DNA of 64,000 bases from Tolypeutes matacus (Eukaryota; Chordata; Mammalia; Cingulata; Chlamyphoridae), in assembly GCA_026826555.1 (NCBI GenBank), contig JAKSZT010054334.1, positions 35,284,055 to 35,348,054 of the forward strand, given 5' to 3'. How positions within the stretch are numbered: position 1 is the stretch's first letter; every line of letters starts with the position of its first letter. The notes beneath the pieces were generated by a model. That model worked only from the letters and a program-made list of their open reading frames with translations, was not told the origin of the DNA and ran no database searches. A program made the translations under genes and the position numbers. Positions 1 through 13,232 of the stretch are shown one piece after another.

Positions 1-3000
1 TGAAAAGAAATGTTGGATTTTTCTAAACTGGATACAAATCAATCATAAATCTAATGCTTAACCCTGCTGATATGTCATTGCTGGAATGGCGTGCCATTCA
101 TACTGTTAAATGAACATTTTCATTTCCCAGAAGAGTGATCTGCTGTCCATCCTTATAACATGGCGTATTGTTCCCAGGCCATTTACATCAGCACTGCTTC
201 CTTACGATGGACCTGCTTCATTGGTTTACATAAGTTAAGGGATGCTTTAAAATAAACTAGGAAAGAATGTATCAACCCGTTGTTCATGATTAATCAGAAA
301 GATTGTGTGACAGCAAGAAGATGCATCAGAATATAAGAGGAATATTATGGACACTGACTTTAATAATATAGTGTATACATTTAAACAGCCTTATTTGGAA
401 ATGATCCATATTGACTATATGCATCAAAAGTGTGATTTAGAGGAGTTTTTCTGGTGCATTATGATTATGTGACTAGAACCAGGAAACAATATTTGTAGTT
501 GCAATCATCTAATGAATCCTGTCTTTTAAAAAAAGATCTTTTAGAACTTTCTCTTTGGAAATATGCTTAACAGATTTGAAGTGCTTTTATGGGGGTTCAG
601 AAACTAGTTTGCCTTTTTTTTTTTTTTTTTTTGAATAAATTAGATTGAATAATTTTGAGGAAATATCTTCATTTTCACATGTTTTACTTAAGTAAATATT
701 CCAAGTAAATAGCAAAGCTGTAAATAGAAAAAGATGGACTTTCCCACCCTCCCTGTATTTATTGCTACTGAGTAGAAACTTATCTAGTAACCAGCACAAA
801 TTCCCGAAAAATGTTCTAAAATAAAAATTCCCCAAGGAAAAAGAGAAAAATATTTGTACAGATTCTACCATTCCCATGTGCATAGATTAAATATGCACAT
901 ATTAAGAAATTGGTTTCTTACATATATATTTTTTAACTCACCATGTATCAGTTTACTAAATGAAACAAACTAGTAAGTCATGTGTGCATATATAGCATAC
1001 CCAATGCAAACGCATACAGGAGTACTAGCGTGAACTCTTTAACAAATCCTCATTATTCAGGTAGTTAAATAGCAAGCTAAATAGCAGCACCACCATGCTG
1101 TAAATCCTCAAGGTTGACAGAGAAGTGGTTATGACAGCTCTCACATTATCTTATTGCAGAATCGAGGCAGTAGTCACAGCTGGCTCATATGTCAAAATGT
1201 GTCAGGACTTAAATAGTAAAACAGGAGTGCAACAGCAATTGGCTTTTCAATCAATAACACAATCAATATATTTCACAGATATTTTCCCATATCTAAATTA
1301 CTCTGCAGAGATGAGGGAGCCTGACTTAGTGTTTATAAATCAATAAAACACACAGCTAAAGGACATCTGCTCCTGTTCTTTTACTTCAAGGTGCTGTTTG
1401 CCTTTTCTTTCCAATGCTCTTCTTATTTAAAAATTTGCTTTTGAGGACAAACAGCCCTCCTGTGCACACAAACCAGCTTACTGCTGCATTTTGTGCACAT
1501 GATGTTTTTAATAATTTTGTGCTTCAGCATTCAGCTTAGTGTAAGGACAGCTTTTCTTAGCTTAGAATGCTTTGACTGTTAGAATTAATAAAGCAGCTTT
1601 CAAATTTCAAGTAATATATGCTACATAAACTTCAAATAAATAATATCAAAGTACAGCACCCAGACTTACAGGTTGATATAATAACCCAGGGCATTATTTT
1701 TTCTCTCACATGGAACAATATTCTTGCTGAAAATTATATATTGTATTTGTACAGATATGCTGTGAATGAGAAAAATGCTGTCCTCTACAAATCTATCCCC
1801 TTTGCTGAGAGATATGATGAGGCAAAGAAAATCTACAATTTAATGCAATACTCTAATACTGACATATAATTTTATTTCCATCCTGTATATCAAGATGAGG
1901 TGGAGTATGAAGCATGCTTTAACAAAAGCTGTGGTATTCTTAGTTAAAGCTGCCATAGTCTATCATTAGCCTCTATAACACAAAGTAATACTATGTTTCA
2001 CACTGTCAGTGCTTCTTTAAAAACAGACGGCCATGTTGTGTTACAAGTGGAATGCAAATTAAATACATAAATCCGTATATTTTTCCTACGCGTATGTTGC
2101 TGAGGGAAATATTTTTCTAGCAGCTTCCACTAAAACACAGGCACTGAGGTTTCATGATAAGAATATCACTTTGTGAATTTGGGGACTTCATTCAAATATG
2201 GGGCACCAAAATCCAAGATACTCCTTACTCAAAGCTCATTTCTGCCACTGTATTTTTTTTTTTTCCTTTTTAAAGGTTGAGATAGAAAATATAAATTTAG
2301 AACCAAGATGATTTACTCCTTATTTCAATGGCCATAGTGACTGGCTTGCTTCACAAATTGGTAAAATCTTATAAATATAGATGAGGTTTCATTACTTCAG
2401 CCAATGTTATCTTCTCACTAGTAATTATTTTCTCACTAGTAATTACCTGGTTAATTAGAATATAATTTTCTGAGTCAGGTCCCATCCTTCCTTCTAGCCT
2501 CCATTTCCCATTAACTCTGCCCTATATCTTACTTACCACCTAAGTTGGGACCCACTCCAGTCTCTGAATATGCCTTCCACTGTTAAAAATTCATGACTTT
2601 CTTCAACCTTCTGGAAAATTCTGCAACATGTTGTGAACTTATTGAATTTTCCAGGACTATTTGGAAATCCAATCCTTTTGTGATACTTGTCTATTCTCCC
2701 AACCAGACTTAGCTGTTCTTTTTTCTAAATTTATACATATGTCTCATGATTCTGTGATAAACTTATAAAGTGATGCCTTTTTTTGTAGTTATTAATTAAT
2801 GGTTGTTTCCCTAAAAAGATGTTATAAAACTCTTCGGTGTTTGAGGCCTGTGTTTTGATTCCCTAGTTCTGAAAATATTGAATTACTTAAATCTATTTTT
2901 CTTGAAAGCAAGCATATGTTCAAGGTATAACCAATTATTAATAACCACATAGAAAAAATATAAAGGAACTCTCAACACCTAACACAAATTTTAATCTCAT
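1..3000. other. unassigned AT-rich non-coding DNA
   Basis: No gene or repeat family is recognised. Open frames are under 100 codons, lack motifs and have no consistent splice context. There is a T-run at about 613-632 and an 18-bp-period tandem duplication at 2412-2445 (unit TTCTCACTAGTAATTA, twice). The T-run could be the A-tail of an unrecognised antisense retroposon, but no SINE or L1 body was seen beside it. Confidence 0.5.
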
Positions 3001-3004
3001 TCAT

Positions 3005-3150
3005 TTCATGCAACAACTATTTATGAGTGTCTCCTTTGTGACAGACAATTGGATGTAGCTGTCAACAGAATAGACAGAAATCCTTGCCTTCATTTAACTT
3101 ATATTTTGGGAGTAAACAAAGAAATTGTGAATTAAGGCAAAAATGAATAT
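3005..3150 (-). repeat. L2-like LINE 3' fragment
   Basis: The order of motifs (CAACAACTATTTATGAGTGT, then a CTTTGTGACAGACAATTGG-like stretch, then AACAGAATAGACAGAAATCC and CTTGCCTTCATTTAACTTA) follows the widely dispersed mammalian L2 3' region read in antisense. It is heavily diverged. MIR shares part of the first motif, but the later motifs favour L2. Recognition is from memory of the family. Confidence 0.5.
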
Positions 3151-4395
3151 GATTTTGATACATAATTTTCAAATTTTTAAGGCAAATTTAAGACCCATGT
3201 CTAACATATTGTTACAAACTTGACATGAGTATGTCCCATGTCTTATTAGGGTCATAATTATACTAAAAAGTATTATCCTTTATTCAGCTGAAGTTCAGGT
3301 TTTACCTGGGTGCCCTGTGTTTCATCTAGCCATCCCAATTAAATTCTGTTTAATAAATTAATAATAAATAACCTTAACAAGTGAAGTTTATACATATGCC
3401 ATTAATGCAGACATTAAAATGATATTTCAATAGTATGCAAAATAGTTAAGTGAAAATAAAATATCAAAAATATCACATAGAGCATGTCAGTTCCATTTCT
3501 TTCAAATAAGAAATCTTTTTTAAGTATGGAAAAATATCTAAAAACTGTAAAAATATGGAACTATTTGTGGAACCTAAAGAACACACAAGCTCTACCCATT
3601 GGGAGCAAATCAACTAATTTAGTTACAACAGAAACACATGTTGGGGTGTCTCATTTCAGGCCTAAACTGATTTCCCATCTATCTATTCCTTTCTTTGCCA
3701 CTGGCCCTGGAGAATCAAACTGCTGTTCTCTCCCTGGGAGCCTCTTCCAGTTCTTTTCACTTTTTTTTCTTGGAAAACTTGCTAAAGAGCTCTCTTTGCT
3801 TTCTTGTCCTTACGCCTCTAAAAACATATATACACCTTTAAACATGTTTTTAAAGCTTTTACTTCCATTTCAATAATTCAATAGGTAAAATATAAATTTT
3901 AAAAATGGAAGTGATACAGAACTCAAGAGAGCCTACACATTTCTTATAATTGCGATTTATATGCCACAACTGAAGATGCTAAATGGGAGACTTTAGCTTG
4001 TATTTCTGAGGGTCAGCCTTAACCACTTTTCTAAACACCATCAGACCACATCTTTAGTGAGGTCCTTGTCCTCCTTATCTCTCTCTATAAAGACCTCTCA
4101 AGCCAGGCTAAAGATGTATTTGCTTTGTCATAGAAGGGTAATTTTCATCTTTGTGAAGCTCTAGGATGGGTTATCTTAAGGCTTGGTTTGGCACAGAAAG
4201 CATCAGAATAAACTTCTGAATATTGTTATTTTATTTCTTGGATTCTTCATTATAGGCAGTAAATGTGTCTCTGAACATTTTAAAATAAATTCATAACAAA
4301 CCACTTGCACATGCATTTTTTTACAATAAATTGGAAAGACAAGTTAGTGGCCTTATATTTTTGTCAAGATTGATCACTGACTAGCCACAACAATA
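3151..4395. other. unassigned non-coding DNA
   Basis: No recognisable gene or repeat. A 130-codon open frame at 3484-3876 has no domain, no coding-like composition and no splice or promoter context, so it is treated as chance. Confidence 0.45.
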
Positions 4396-4399
4396 ACAA

Positions 4400-4495
4400 A
4401 AACAACTAATCGAGCACTTGCTTTGTGCCAGGCATTTTCTATACTCAGTCCCAAATCACGTATAACCTCACTTTAGGTTATTATCTCCGCTGATG
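4400..4495 (-). repeat. MIR SINE fragment
   Basis: The stretch contains CGAGCACTTGCTTTGTGCCA, GGCATTTTCTATACTC, a CCTCACTTTAGGTTATTATC-like segment and the matching order of the MIR 3' half read in antisense. This is an ancient tRNA-derived SINE shared by all placental mammals. Confidence 0.7.
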
Positions 4496-5535
4496 GGAAT
4501 ATATTTACATAGTAGTAATTTTCAGCACTGAGAATTTGTGTTCAGCAATAAGGGCTCTGCATATGCTGTAGTGTATTCAGCCAAAGCATAATCTGGAAAC
4601 ATGCAGCAGAATATAAGTTTGACAGGTAGACGGCAGTCTTTGCTGGGATGCAGGTGAGGAGAGATAGAAGAAAAATTCCAGAAAAAATTGGGTCAGCATG
4701 GAGAAATACTGCTTATTAAATTATTCATAAACCTCATTGTCCATGAAATTCTCCCCAAATGTGCAAAAGTCCAGCCTCCAAATTCCTCCCTCCGCTCATT
4801 GCTTGCTTACCTGCTATAGTAACAAATATCCTTGAAGCTGATGAGGTAAGCCTAATGAACTTGCTATGGGATGGAAAGTCATGCCCTCAAATAAGCTGAG
4901 GGGAGACTTAAGCATGGACAAGTTTTGAATTAACCTTGAAGAAGCGGGACAGAGCAGCAAGACTTGGATTGCTCCTGAAGATATTGACAAATGAGGAGAA
5001 GTTTTCAAAGAAGTTTTCAAAATTGATACTGAGGACTCAATTTGGTATCTCATTATCAGAAAATTCCATACAAAGTGAAACAGTTCAGAGGGCTCAAAAA
5101 TATTAATTGATAATAATAAAGAAGAAAGATGATTGACTAAGGGTAGACTCAGTTTGATTCAAAGGTAATGAATACATGAAAGGTATAAGTAGCAACAAAG
5201 GAGAATTGTTTTGTTGACAGTCATGCAAATAAGCATTGACCCATATGTTCAGTGCCTAAAATAAACCTGATGCACTTTGTTCTCATTTCCTGTCAGCTTG
5301 GGTTTTAAAGTAAGTTACATTTTATTAGAGCTCTGAAAATACTTGTTGCACGAACAGCTTGTCTTCTTTTAACCTGCTGATTATTAGAACACTAAAAGAG
5401 TATGGTTGAATGGAAGATTGAAGAAATGGCTTTTGTAATTTAATTTGGGTCAGTGAACATTTGAGGAACCAAATATAACTTTCATGGTCTAATAGTTTTT
5501 GAAAACTCTTTGAAAAGCTGGTTTAATATTCTTTT
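4496..5535. other. unassigned non-coding DNA
   Basis: Nothing recognisable. The sequence is AT-rich and free of long open frames or simple repeats. Confidence 0.4.
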
Positions 5536-5539
5536 TGGA

Positions 5540-6180
5540 TACATAAAATTTTAAAACTATTTTAATATATGTATTATGTCAAACATAGAAAAAAGTACAG
5601 AGGTTCCTATATACCCACCATGTGAATGAGCATGTTGTCATATTTGTTCAGATTTTAGATTTTTAAATAAATAAACATTATAGATACACTTGAAGTCAAT
5701 TTTATTTTACACCTCTTGTGAAGAGAAAACCGCTATCTTGAATTTGATGTGGATACTTGACTTTAATATTTCAATCTTTCACCATATAATTATATATTCC
5801 TAAATAATACATTGATTTTTATATTTTAATTTTCATATATCATATTATATCACTTGTACTTGATTTTCTCACTCAACAAAATGCATTAGAGATTTATCAT
5901 ATTTTTATAGTAATAAATATGACTGCTGCTTAATATTCCAATGATTGTACAGCAACCTATTCATCTATTCTCCCACTTAGTGGCATTATAAATTGTTTAA
6001 TTGCTGTTTTGTTCCAAAAATATGCTACAATAAATTCTCTTGCACAGGCTTCCTTGTATATATTTGAGTGTTCTCTAGGATGTATGTCATAATGGAATTG
6101 TTGAGTTTATGTGCAATTTCAGCTCTACCAGATACTGCTAAAGTGTATTATTATAAAAATCATACATATGTTGTTTGCAA
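5540..6180 (-). repeat. old L1-type LINE, 3' region, antisense
   Basis: Motifs occur in the order expected for an ancient L1 3' region in antisense: AGTACAGAGGTTCCTATATA, TTCTCACTCAACAAAATGCA, GCTTAATATTCCAATGATTG, GGCATTATAAATTGTTTAAT, ATGCTACAATAAATTCTC, CTAGGATGTATGTCATAATG and CTCTACCAGATACTGC. Divergence is high with many small indels, so this is an old copy. No frame remains open. Confidence 0.6.
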
Positions 6181-6570
6181 AATCAATTTTTCTATATATT
6201 CTATAAAAGTTTATTTATTTTAATATTTTTAAATGTACATTTATGTCTTCCCTCCATCAGGAAGATATATCTGTGTATGTTTCCCTATATGAATATTATT
6301 TAACATATTTTTTTCTACATAGGAATTGCCAATTGTCTCATTTGAATTTATTGTAGAGTAAATCTTTTTCTCACCAACTCATTATCCCATATAATCATAA
6401 TTATATACACACACATAATTACATAAATGTGGCTACATACATGCATGTACATGGGTACCCAATATTTTCTATTATTTTATTTGTTTCTTTCTGCGTTAAT
6501 ACCTATTTCTTTAAATCACCATAATTATTCTGGACAGTTAGTAGAGAAACGCCCAGTATTATGAATACTA

Positions 6571-6737
6571 CTTCTTTCTCGCTTTCTTCTCCTCCACTTC
6601 TACCTCCTTTATGCTAGTTTTCTTCTTCCTTCTTCTTCTTCATTTTCTCCTTCTTCTCCTTCTTCCTTCTCCTTTTCCTCACCTCTCTTCCTTCTCTGCC
6701 TCCTCCACCACCTCCCCCTTATCTCTCTCCTTCCTGA
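6571..6737. repeat. CTT/CCT-rich low-complexity tract
   Basis: The + strand is almost pure pyrimidine, with repeating TTC/CTCC units (TTCTTCTTCC, CTTCTTCTCC). The 68-codon frame at 6611-6817 is an artefact of this Leu/Ser/Phe-coding composition. Confidence 0.85.
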
Positions 6738-6739
6738 AA

Positions 6740-8040
6740 ATTAGCTTGGCCCTTGTTGGTGCTTTCATAATCCATATGAATTGTAGAATCAGCTTACATT
6801 CATCAAATCTTGTTTAGATTTTGTTGACTCTAAATTGAGAAGCATTTAAATCTTTAGAATAATATATCCTCCTATTTCAGAACATAGAATGCCTGTCTAC
6901 TTATTTAAGTGTGTTTTCATATTTTTTAAAAAGTCACATTTTATCTCAAGATATTTTCCAAGGTTTTTTTTTTTTTTTTTTTTTGCTATTGCAATTCAGG
7001 TCCTTTTTATGACATGTTCAAATTGAGTTTTGCAGGAATGTAACAATGTTATTATTTTCATATATTGAGTCTTTCCAGAAAAATTTTTGAATCTTTGTAA
7101 GTTCCAGTAGATTGTCTAAATGTCTCTTGGATGATTTCTCTGAAATAATATGGATAATGAATAATGAAAATTTGTAATCATATTTCTAATGTTTGTATGA
7201 CATAATTTTCTTGCTTTATTGAGTTGATTAGGACTTCAAAGACAATTTTGAGTGAAAAATGGTGATAGTAGACATCCCTTCTGATTATAAAGAAAATAGC
7301 TCTAAACTTTCACCATTCAGTATGCTATTTGCTGTACAGTTTGATGAATACCATTTCTGGTTACAGGAATATTGCTTTGATTACTACTTTGATATTGTTC
7401 TTAACAAGCTTTCTTCAAAGTTTTTCAAACACTTTTTGGAATATTTATCAAGATAATCAAGCTTTTTCTTTAATCTTTAATTTGATAAAAGTTCATAAAA
7501 TTGTTTTAATAGTATTTATTAAGACAAATCATCTTTGTATTTATCAATTTAAAAATATATTGTTAGATTCACTGAAGTAGTATTCTATTTACTGTGTATA
7601 TCTACACTTTGAGTGAGAGAATCCTATTATTTTTATTTTTCATGCTATCTCCTGACTTTTGGTATTTATGTTATACTAATCTCCTAATATTAGTTGCATT
7701 AACTTGTTTTCTTTTTTTGATTTCTGTAAAATTTTCTTTAGAATAGTGATTATCTATTTTTTTTAATTACCCATAAAATCACTAGTATCTGATACTTATG
7801 AATGAATAGAATTTCAACTACTAATTCAATTTCTCTAATGGTTATAGGCTTGTCTGTCAGATGTTCTCTAGAATGAATTCCTATGCCTCATAGTTTTTAG
7901 ACAAATGTCCATTTCTTCTAAGATTACAAATTTATCAGTGTAAATAGTTCATAATATTCTCCAAAATTTTCTAAAATCTCTATTACATGTAGTTTTATCC
8001 ATTATGGTAGAGACTATCTGATGCTTGTCAATACCCTTTC
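6740..8040 (-). repeat. old L1 ORF2-region relic, antisense
   Basis: The stretch resembles antisense L1 ORF2 (reverse transcriptase region and flanks): GTTGATTAGGACTTCAAAG, TTGTATTTATCAATTTAAAA, CACTGAAGTAGTATTC, CTTTTGGTATTTATGTTATA and ACAAATTTATCAGTG occur in the expected order. It is interrupted by a T-run at about 6965-6983. No frame over 83 codons survives. The family is inferred from the motif order; the subfamily is unknown. Confidence 0.5.
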
Positions 8041-8386
8041 TGAGCCTCCTTGAAGTCAGGTTGAGTGCATGTGATGTATGGAGGTGGGGGATAAGTTACT
8101 CACAATTTACAGAACTCCCTTTATTTTCAACCAAATAAAATAGATGCAGTGAAGAAAGACGCTAGAGGAAGGCTAGGCCACACAATGGAAGCTTCACTTC
8201 AGTATATATAGATAGATGAGTGTTTATTTTTATATATTCTCTTTGTGATTTACTTTGCTTCCTGAATCTGAAAGTTCATGCCTTTGGTTAATTTTGTAAA
8301 GATGAAAGAATTCTGGATTTTAAGTTACCATTTGGAGAAGAGCTATACTTGAGTGCCACCTGAGCTACAATGGACAGTAAGGAGGG

Positions 8387-9116
8387 TGTATTAGTCAGCC
8401 AAAGGAGTGCTGATACAAAATACCAGAATCTGTTGGGTTTTACAAAGGGTATTTATTTGGAGTAGAAGCTTATAGTTACCAGGCATAAGTTGCTTCCTTC
8501 ACCAAAGTCTGTTGCCATGTGTTGACGCAAGATGGCTGCAAGAGTTCAGCCTTCCTCTTCCTCTGAAGGCTCTGTGGTCCCAGGTTCTTCCAATATCAGC
8601 TATAGGCTGGCATAAGTCTCGTCCCTCTCCCAGGGAGTTTCTTTCTGGGCTCAGCTGCTCAGGGCTCTGTTCTCTGCAGCTGCAAACTATTGCAGCTGCA
8701 AACTATCAGGCAAATGGCTCGTCTCTCTTCCTGGTGCCTTTGCCGTGTCTAATGGAACTTTCTTGGTTTCCTCACATATTTGCTTCTCTGTGTTCTTCTT
8801 CTGCGTGTTTACTTCCCGGGGCTCCAATTCAAAACTCCCTTCTCTGTGTCTTTACTTCCTCAAGCTCTGCATCAAAACTCCAACCTCTCCTCTCTGTGGT
8901 GCAGGTGCAGCTTCCCTGTGAGTCCCCACTCACCAAGGGGATAGTGACTCAAGGTCCTACTGATGTGGCCCAATTGGAGTCTTAATCATTATTTAATCAA
9001 TTAAAAGTGAAACCTCTGAATCCAATATAATCTAATTTGCCCAGAGGAAAAGACCAGTTTACAAACATAATCCAGTATCTACTTTTGGAATTCATTAATA
9101 AAGCCAAACTGCTACA
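8387..9116 (+). repeat. LTR-like interspersed element (unclassified)
   Basis: A 730-bp segment is distinctly richer in C and CT than its surroundings. It begins TGTATTAGTCAGCCAAAGG and ends AAGCCAAACTGCTACA, so it has the TG...CA ends of a retroviral LTR. It is flanked by GAGGG (8382-8386) and GTGGG (9117-9121), a plausible 5-bp duplication with one mismatch. AATAAA lies near the right end at about 9099. Inside is a perfect 16-bp tandem duplication (8675-8690 and 8691-8706). It sits between two antisense L1 blocks. The start and end also show weak inverted similarity, so a DNA transposon cannot be excluded. A 157-codon frame at 8512-8985 is Ser/Leu-rich and has no domain. Confidence 0.5.
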
Positions 9117-9119
9117 GTG

Positions 9120-11100
9120 GGTGAAATAGAAACCTTTTATTTTGGTTTTGTTTTTTGATAAACCTCTGAGATTTTCATGTTTATTTTTTTATTGCAGTAT
9201 ATAGAACATAGAATTAAGAACCTTGAATGATAGAGTATTTTTTAACAGTCTTATATTGTTTTATTGTTATTTTGTAACTAATCTTGTAAAAGGTTTTTCT
9301 ATTTTTCCCCCAGATTAAAAGATATAGTTTGATAACCTCCATTCCTTTGTTACTTTTCAAACTCGTGGAGAAATCATTTCATTCATTTTATGACTCAATT
9401 TTTTTTTCCAACACATGAATATAAGATTATATATTTTCCTCTAAGCACCACTTTACCTAAATCCCATAAGATTTATTTTATTTTACTTCATGTGGTTTAA
9501 ATATCCTTCTCTTTTTAAATATATGATAATTACCATTTTTATCTTTTTCTTAAACCATGATTTATTTAGTATGCTTATATTTTCCAATAAATGGAATTAA
9601 AAAAATTTTTTTCTATTGATTTCTAACAATTTCAGTGTAGTCACATGCTGACTTTTTCTTTGAAATTAATTGATATAATCTTTATATGCTAGTATATGGA
9701 CATTTGGTAAATGTTTCATATGCACACCTTGGTCATTACCTAATGCCTCTTATCCCAACACCATCTCCATTTTTGTTCCCAAATTCCTCCAAAACTTTTT
9801 ACAAGCTCAGCTATTCATTCAAAGGATTGTTACAAGTAAAGATATCTCCTCTTTATTTACTCTCTTTAGGGTTCCACTGTTGTTTATATTTGTAAATGAA
9901 GATTCCTGTTGAGTGTGTATTTAACAATTCTGTATATGTATATATGCACACATATAAATATGTGCATTTGTGTGTGTGTGTGTGTGTATATATATACAAT
10001 GGCATTTCATTTTATGAGATGGATGTGCTAAAACAACCCATATGGTTACAGAATTTTCTTATTATATTCTGTCAATTATTTCTTCATTTAGTCTGAGAGA
10101 ATGTGACTACAAGTTTAGGATTGGTATATCTTTCTGAGGAAGTATTTCTAACATTAAAAAATAACAGTTCTCTTTGTATTAAATGCTGCTTTTTTGCCTT
10201 AAATTTTACTAATAATCATTTATCTGATAGAAGCATTAAATCATCACCTTATCTTGGTTAGTATTTATGTGGGCTACCATTTTCATCCTATATGTTTTAA
10301 GTGAATCTCTTAAATATAAAATAGATGAACATTTAAAAATTATTCAATCTGATAATATCTTTCTTTAAAAAGACAAGTTTAATCCATTTCCACTTACATT
10401 TATTTCTTTTAATAAAAAATACTTTTTTCCTTCTTATCTTTCATTTTTTATTCTGCTTTTTATATCTCCTTTTTTGTGGATTTATTGATTTATTACTCCC
10501 ATTCTATTTTATTTCTTTCAGCATCTGTTAAAATTTTATCTTACATTCTGTACTTAAATACTAATCAAAATAACCATAGTATTCCTGAAAAATACTTCTT
10601 CCCTGTCTTTCATGTTATATTATTAATATTTTAGTAATGCCTTACAATTTTAGCCTAACTAAAATTAGTAATGATGATTATTATTAAAAAGTAAAATACT
10701 TAGATATTTATCAATGTATATATCATATTTCTTTGCTTACTATTTTCTTGAAACAGATTTTTTCCATTGTTGTGTCATTCTTACTGAAGTCCATGTCTTA
10801 GAATTTCTTTCAAAGGAGACCAAAATTTCCCAAGTCCTGTTTTGAATGATTTTATTCTCTTATTTCACTCTTATGCTAAAAGTAGATTAAATCAGTATGG
10901 AATTTGAGATGACAATTATTTTCTCCCAATTCTTTGCATATCTTATTCCAATATTGTTCAGTTTCCATTGTTGTCGACATGACATTACTGTTGCTATAAT
11001 TTTCATTGTTTTGTAGGAAAATCACCTGTTCGTTCTGGTTTCTTTTCAAAGATTTGTTTTTGTTTTTTTTTTTCTTTAACATTTTGTAATTTGAATCTTT
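9120..11100 (-). repeat. old L1-type LINE relics, antisense
   Basis: Antisense L1-like motifs include ATTTTCCTCTAAGCACCACT with CCTAAATCCCATAAGATTTA, ACCATGATTTATTTAGTATG, CTGATAATATCTTTCTTTAA, and the block at 10740-11090 with GTCTTAGAATTTCTTTCAAA and CATATCTTATTCCAATATTG. Decay is strong and there are probably several fragments. The A-rich minus-strand frame at 10876-11082 is not recognisable as an ORF2 remnant. Confidence 0.45.
9968..9997. repeat. (TG)n(TA)n microsatellite
   Basis: A TG run of roughly nine units passes directly into TATATATATA. Similar alternating sequence (TATATGCACACATATAAATA) lies just upstream, so the full purine-pyrimidine tract is about 60 bp. Confidence 0.9.
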
Positions 11101-13135
11101 ACTAACTGACTCTGAATATTTCTTTTCTCTTTAAAAAAAAATTCAACGACTATATGCTAAATATTAATTATTACATTGCTAGATGTTCTGTCATTTTCAA
11201 ACTGAACTGCCTGTTACAGAGAATACTATTTCCATTCAGTACCTGATAATTTACATATAGTTGAAAAAAAAAAAAAACGTTCAAAATATTCTAGTTTGGG
11301 GGATGTCTTTCTCTTTTAATAAATATCTTCTTTTTAAAATATCCTTTGGGTATATTTTTCCCTAGTGTGGTAATTTTGAAATCACCTTTAAAAAGTGTTG
11401 AAGTCATTTTATGTCAGAATGCTGTAGTCTTTGGCTTTTAGAGATTTCCTAGGGATTGCCCCGGTATAATATTTCTTCCATTTTTAGAGGGGGAACTCAG
11501 GCATTTCACATAACCAGAGCAAGATTTATATTAATTATCAGCTCGGGATTCTTTCTCCATACTTGTAGTATAACATTTATTTTTCAGTACTAAGATCTAT
11601 TCTTTTTTACTGCTTTTCATGTGCAATTTTTCTTGTTTTCTTCACAGAGAGAAGAATATACCTTTTATATGATCATCTTTTATATGAAGGTATTAGCTCT
11701 AGCTTCCTGTGTTACAAGGACACAAGACCACATCTTCAATCATCCTTTAATATTGGAATCGTAGGCATTAGTTGCTGGGACCTAAATGTGAACAATTCTC
11801 CCCCCATCTCATTTGGCCCACTGAAGCAGCAACTTTTCTATTTACTGTTTACCACCCTTGCTTCCAGTTTCTTCTTCTTGCTGGGAGATGGATATTTTCT
11901 GTTCTTCACAGATTGTCTCTGTATTTAAAAACCTTTAAAATTTTATCTTTTATGGAATTCTTTTTTTTTGGGGGGGGGTTTCATGTGGGAAGGTCGACCT
12001 CAGCTGAGTTTGCTATATTATAGGAAGTAGATGAGTCTCTACTGACTAAGAAAAGGCTTAAAGCAGACAGTGATTGTAGAAATGACTGTGGCAAACATCA
12101 TAGTATATATTTTTTATCATGAAGACCTGTCATTGACATTTAGTGGAATTATAATCTTCATAGGATTTCTTACCTAACAGGATGGAGAACAAGTTGCCAT
12201 ATTTTTCTCCACATTTATTCTCTTACATTTTCCCCAATTCAGAAGGATAGTTGACAGTCATTGTATTAGCAAATGATATGGCAAGGAAGATTTGGAAAAA
12301 TTAGTTTCACATGAGTGTTTTGATTTTTGTTTGCCAAAATTCTAAGCTTTCATAGAAATATTTACAAAGGGATTAAAGGGGGGACAGGAATTTGTGGGCA
12401 AGGTTGGTTTCTTAGTGAACAATGAAAGAGATGGGTTTGTCCATTAGACTAGAAAAGATATATCTCAGCTTGAGAGTTCTGTGGGTCTTTTAGTACATGT
12501 GCTGCCAAAAAGGAGCACATCTGTGGGTCTTTTAGCTGCAGGAACCCTGTCTCTTTCAGAGCTGCTCTGGGAATACAACAACCATCCCCCTCCCACTGGA
12601 AAGGGTGAATGATCTCCTAGGCAGACAGGAGTATAGCAGATTCACAAAAGGTTCTTATCTCCCCCCTCACGACATAGAATCATCAGAGATCCTGGAGAAA
12701 TGAAAGGGTCATGACCATAGGAAGGAAAAGATGTCTCACTGGTAACCATTGTTTGTATGTCTGATGCCTCCCTCCCATCAATTGTGGCACTGCGTAATTC
12801 CCCAGAATGGAAACAGAATGACATCTAGAGTTATGGAAGTGAGGTTTCTTTGAAAGCAGGGGGAAGGGGAACTTGAAGTCGGGAATTAAATTGTAACAGA
12901 ATGACAAACTGTAGTTCTTGCACATCTGAGTTTATGGACTAAGACCATAACAAAAAATGAACTATTTTTCCAGGAAAAGAGAGGAGGTTTTTAAAAGCAA
13001 GGTAGGACATTTTACAAATTAAATATTTATTTAATTATATGAAAATATATTTAATATACAGTTTTTCCATTGACAATAAAAGCGATAACCTTAGAGTTCT
13101 TTTGCTGGGAATTATACTGAGTGTCAGAGTGTTGG
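11101..13135. other. unassigned non-coding DNA, partly L1-like
   Basis: The first kilobase continues the T-rich character of the antisense L1 block without clear motifs. A T9G9 junction occurs at about 11961-11978. A perfect 16-bp direct repeat, TCTGTGGGTCTTTTAG, lies at 12478-12493 and 12520-12535. No gene is seen. Confidence 0.4.
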
Positions 13136-13139
13136 GTGA

Positions 13140-13232
13140 CTGGCTCATGTTTACATTACTAGGCAAAGAGTGAGATTGCACTAAAATTCAGGTGTCTGGA
13201 CTCCAAGTTTAGTGCTCTTTCTGTGGTCTTCT
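13140..13232 (-). repeat. MIR SINE fragment
   Basis: CAAAGAGTGAGATTGCACTA, TTCAGGTGTCTGGACTCCAA and TAGTGCTCTTTCTGTGGTCT follow the 5' half of MIR read in antisense. Confidence 0.6.

Noticed and set aside
3484..3876. 130-codon open frame on +
   Set aside because: No recognisable domain, no coding-like composition and no flanking signals. A frame of this length can occur by chance in 64 kb.
8512..8985. 157-codon open frame on +
   Set aside because: It lies wholly inside the LTR-like element, is Ser/Leu/Pro-rich from CT-rich DNA, and has no domain or expression context.
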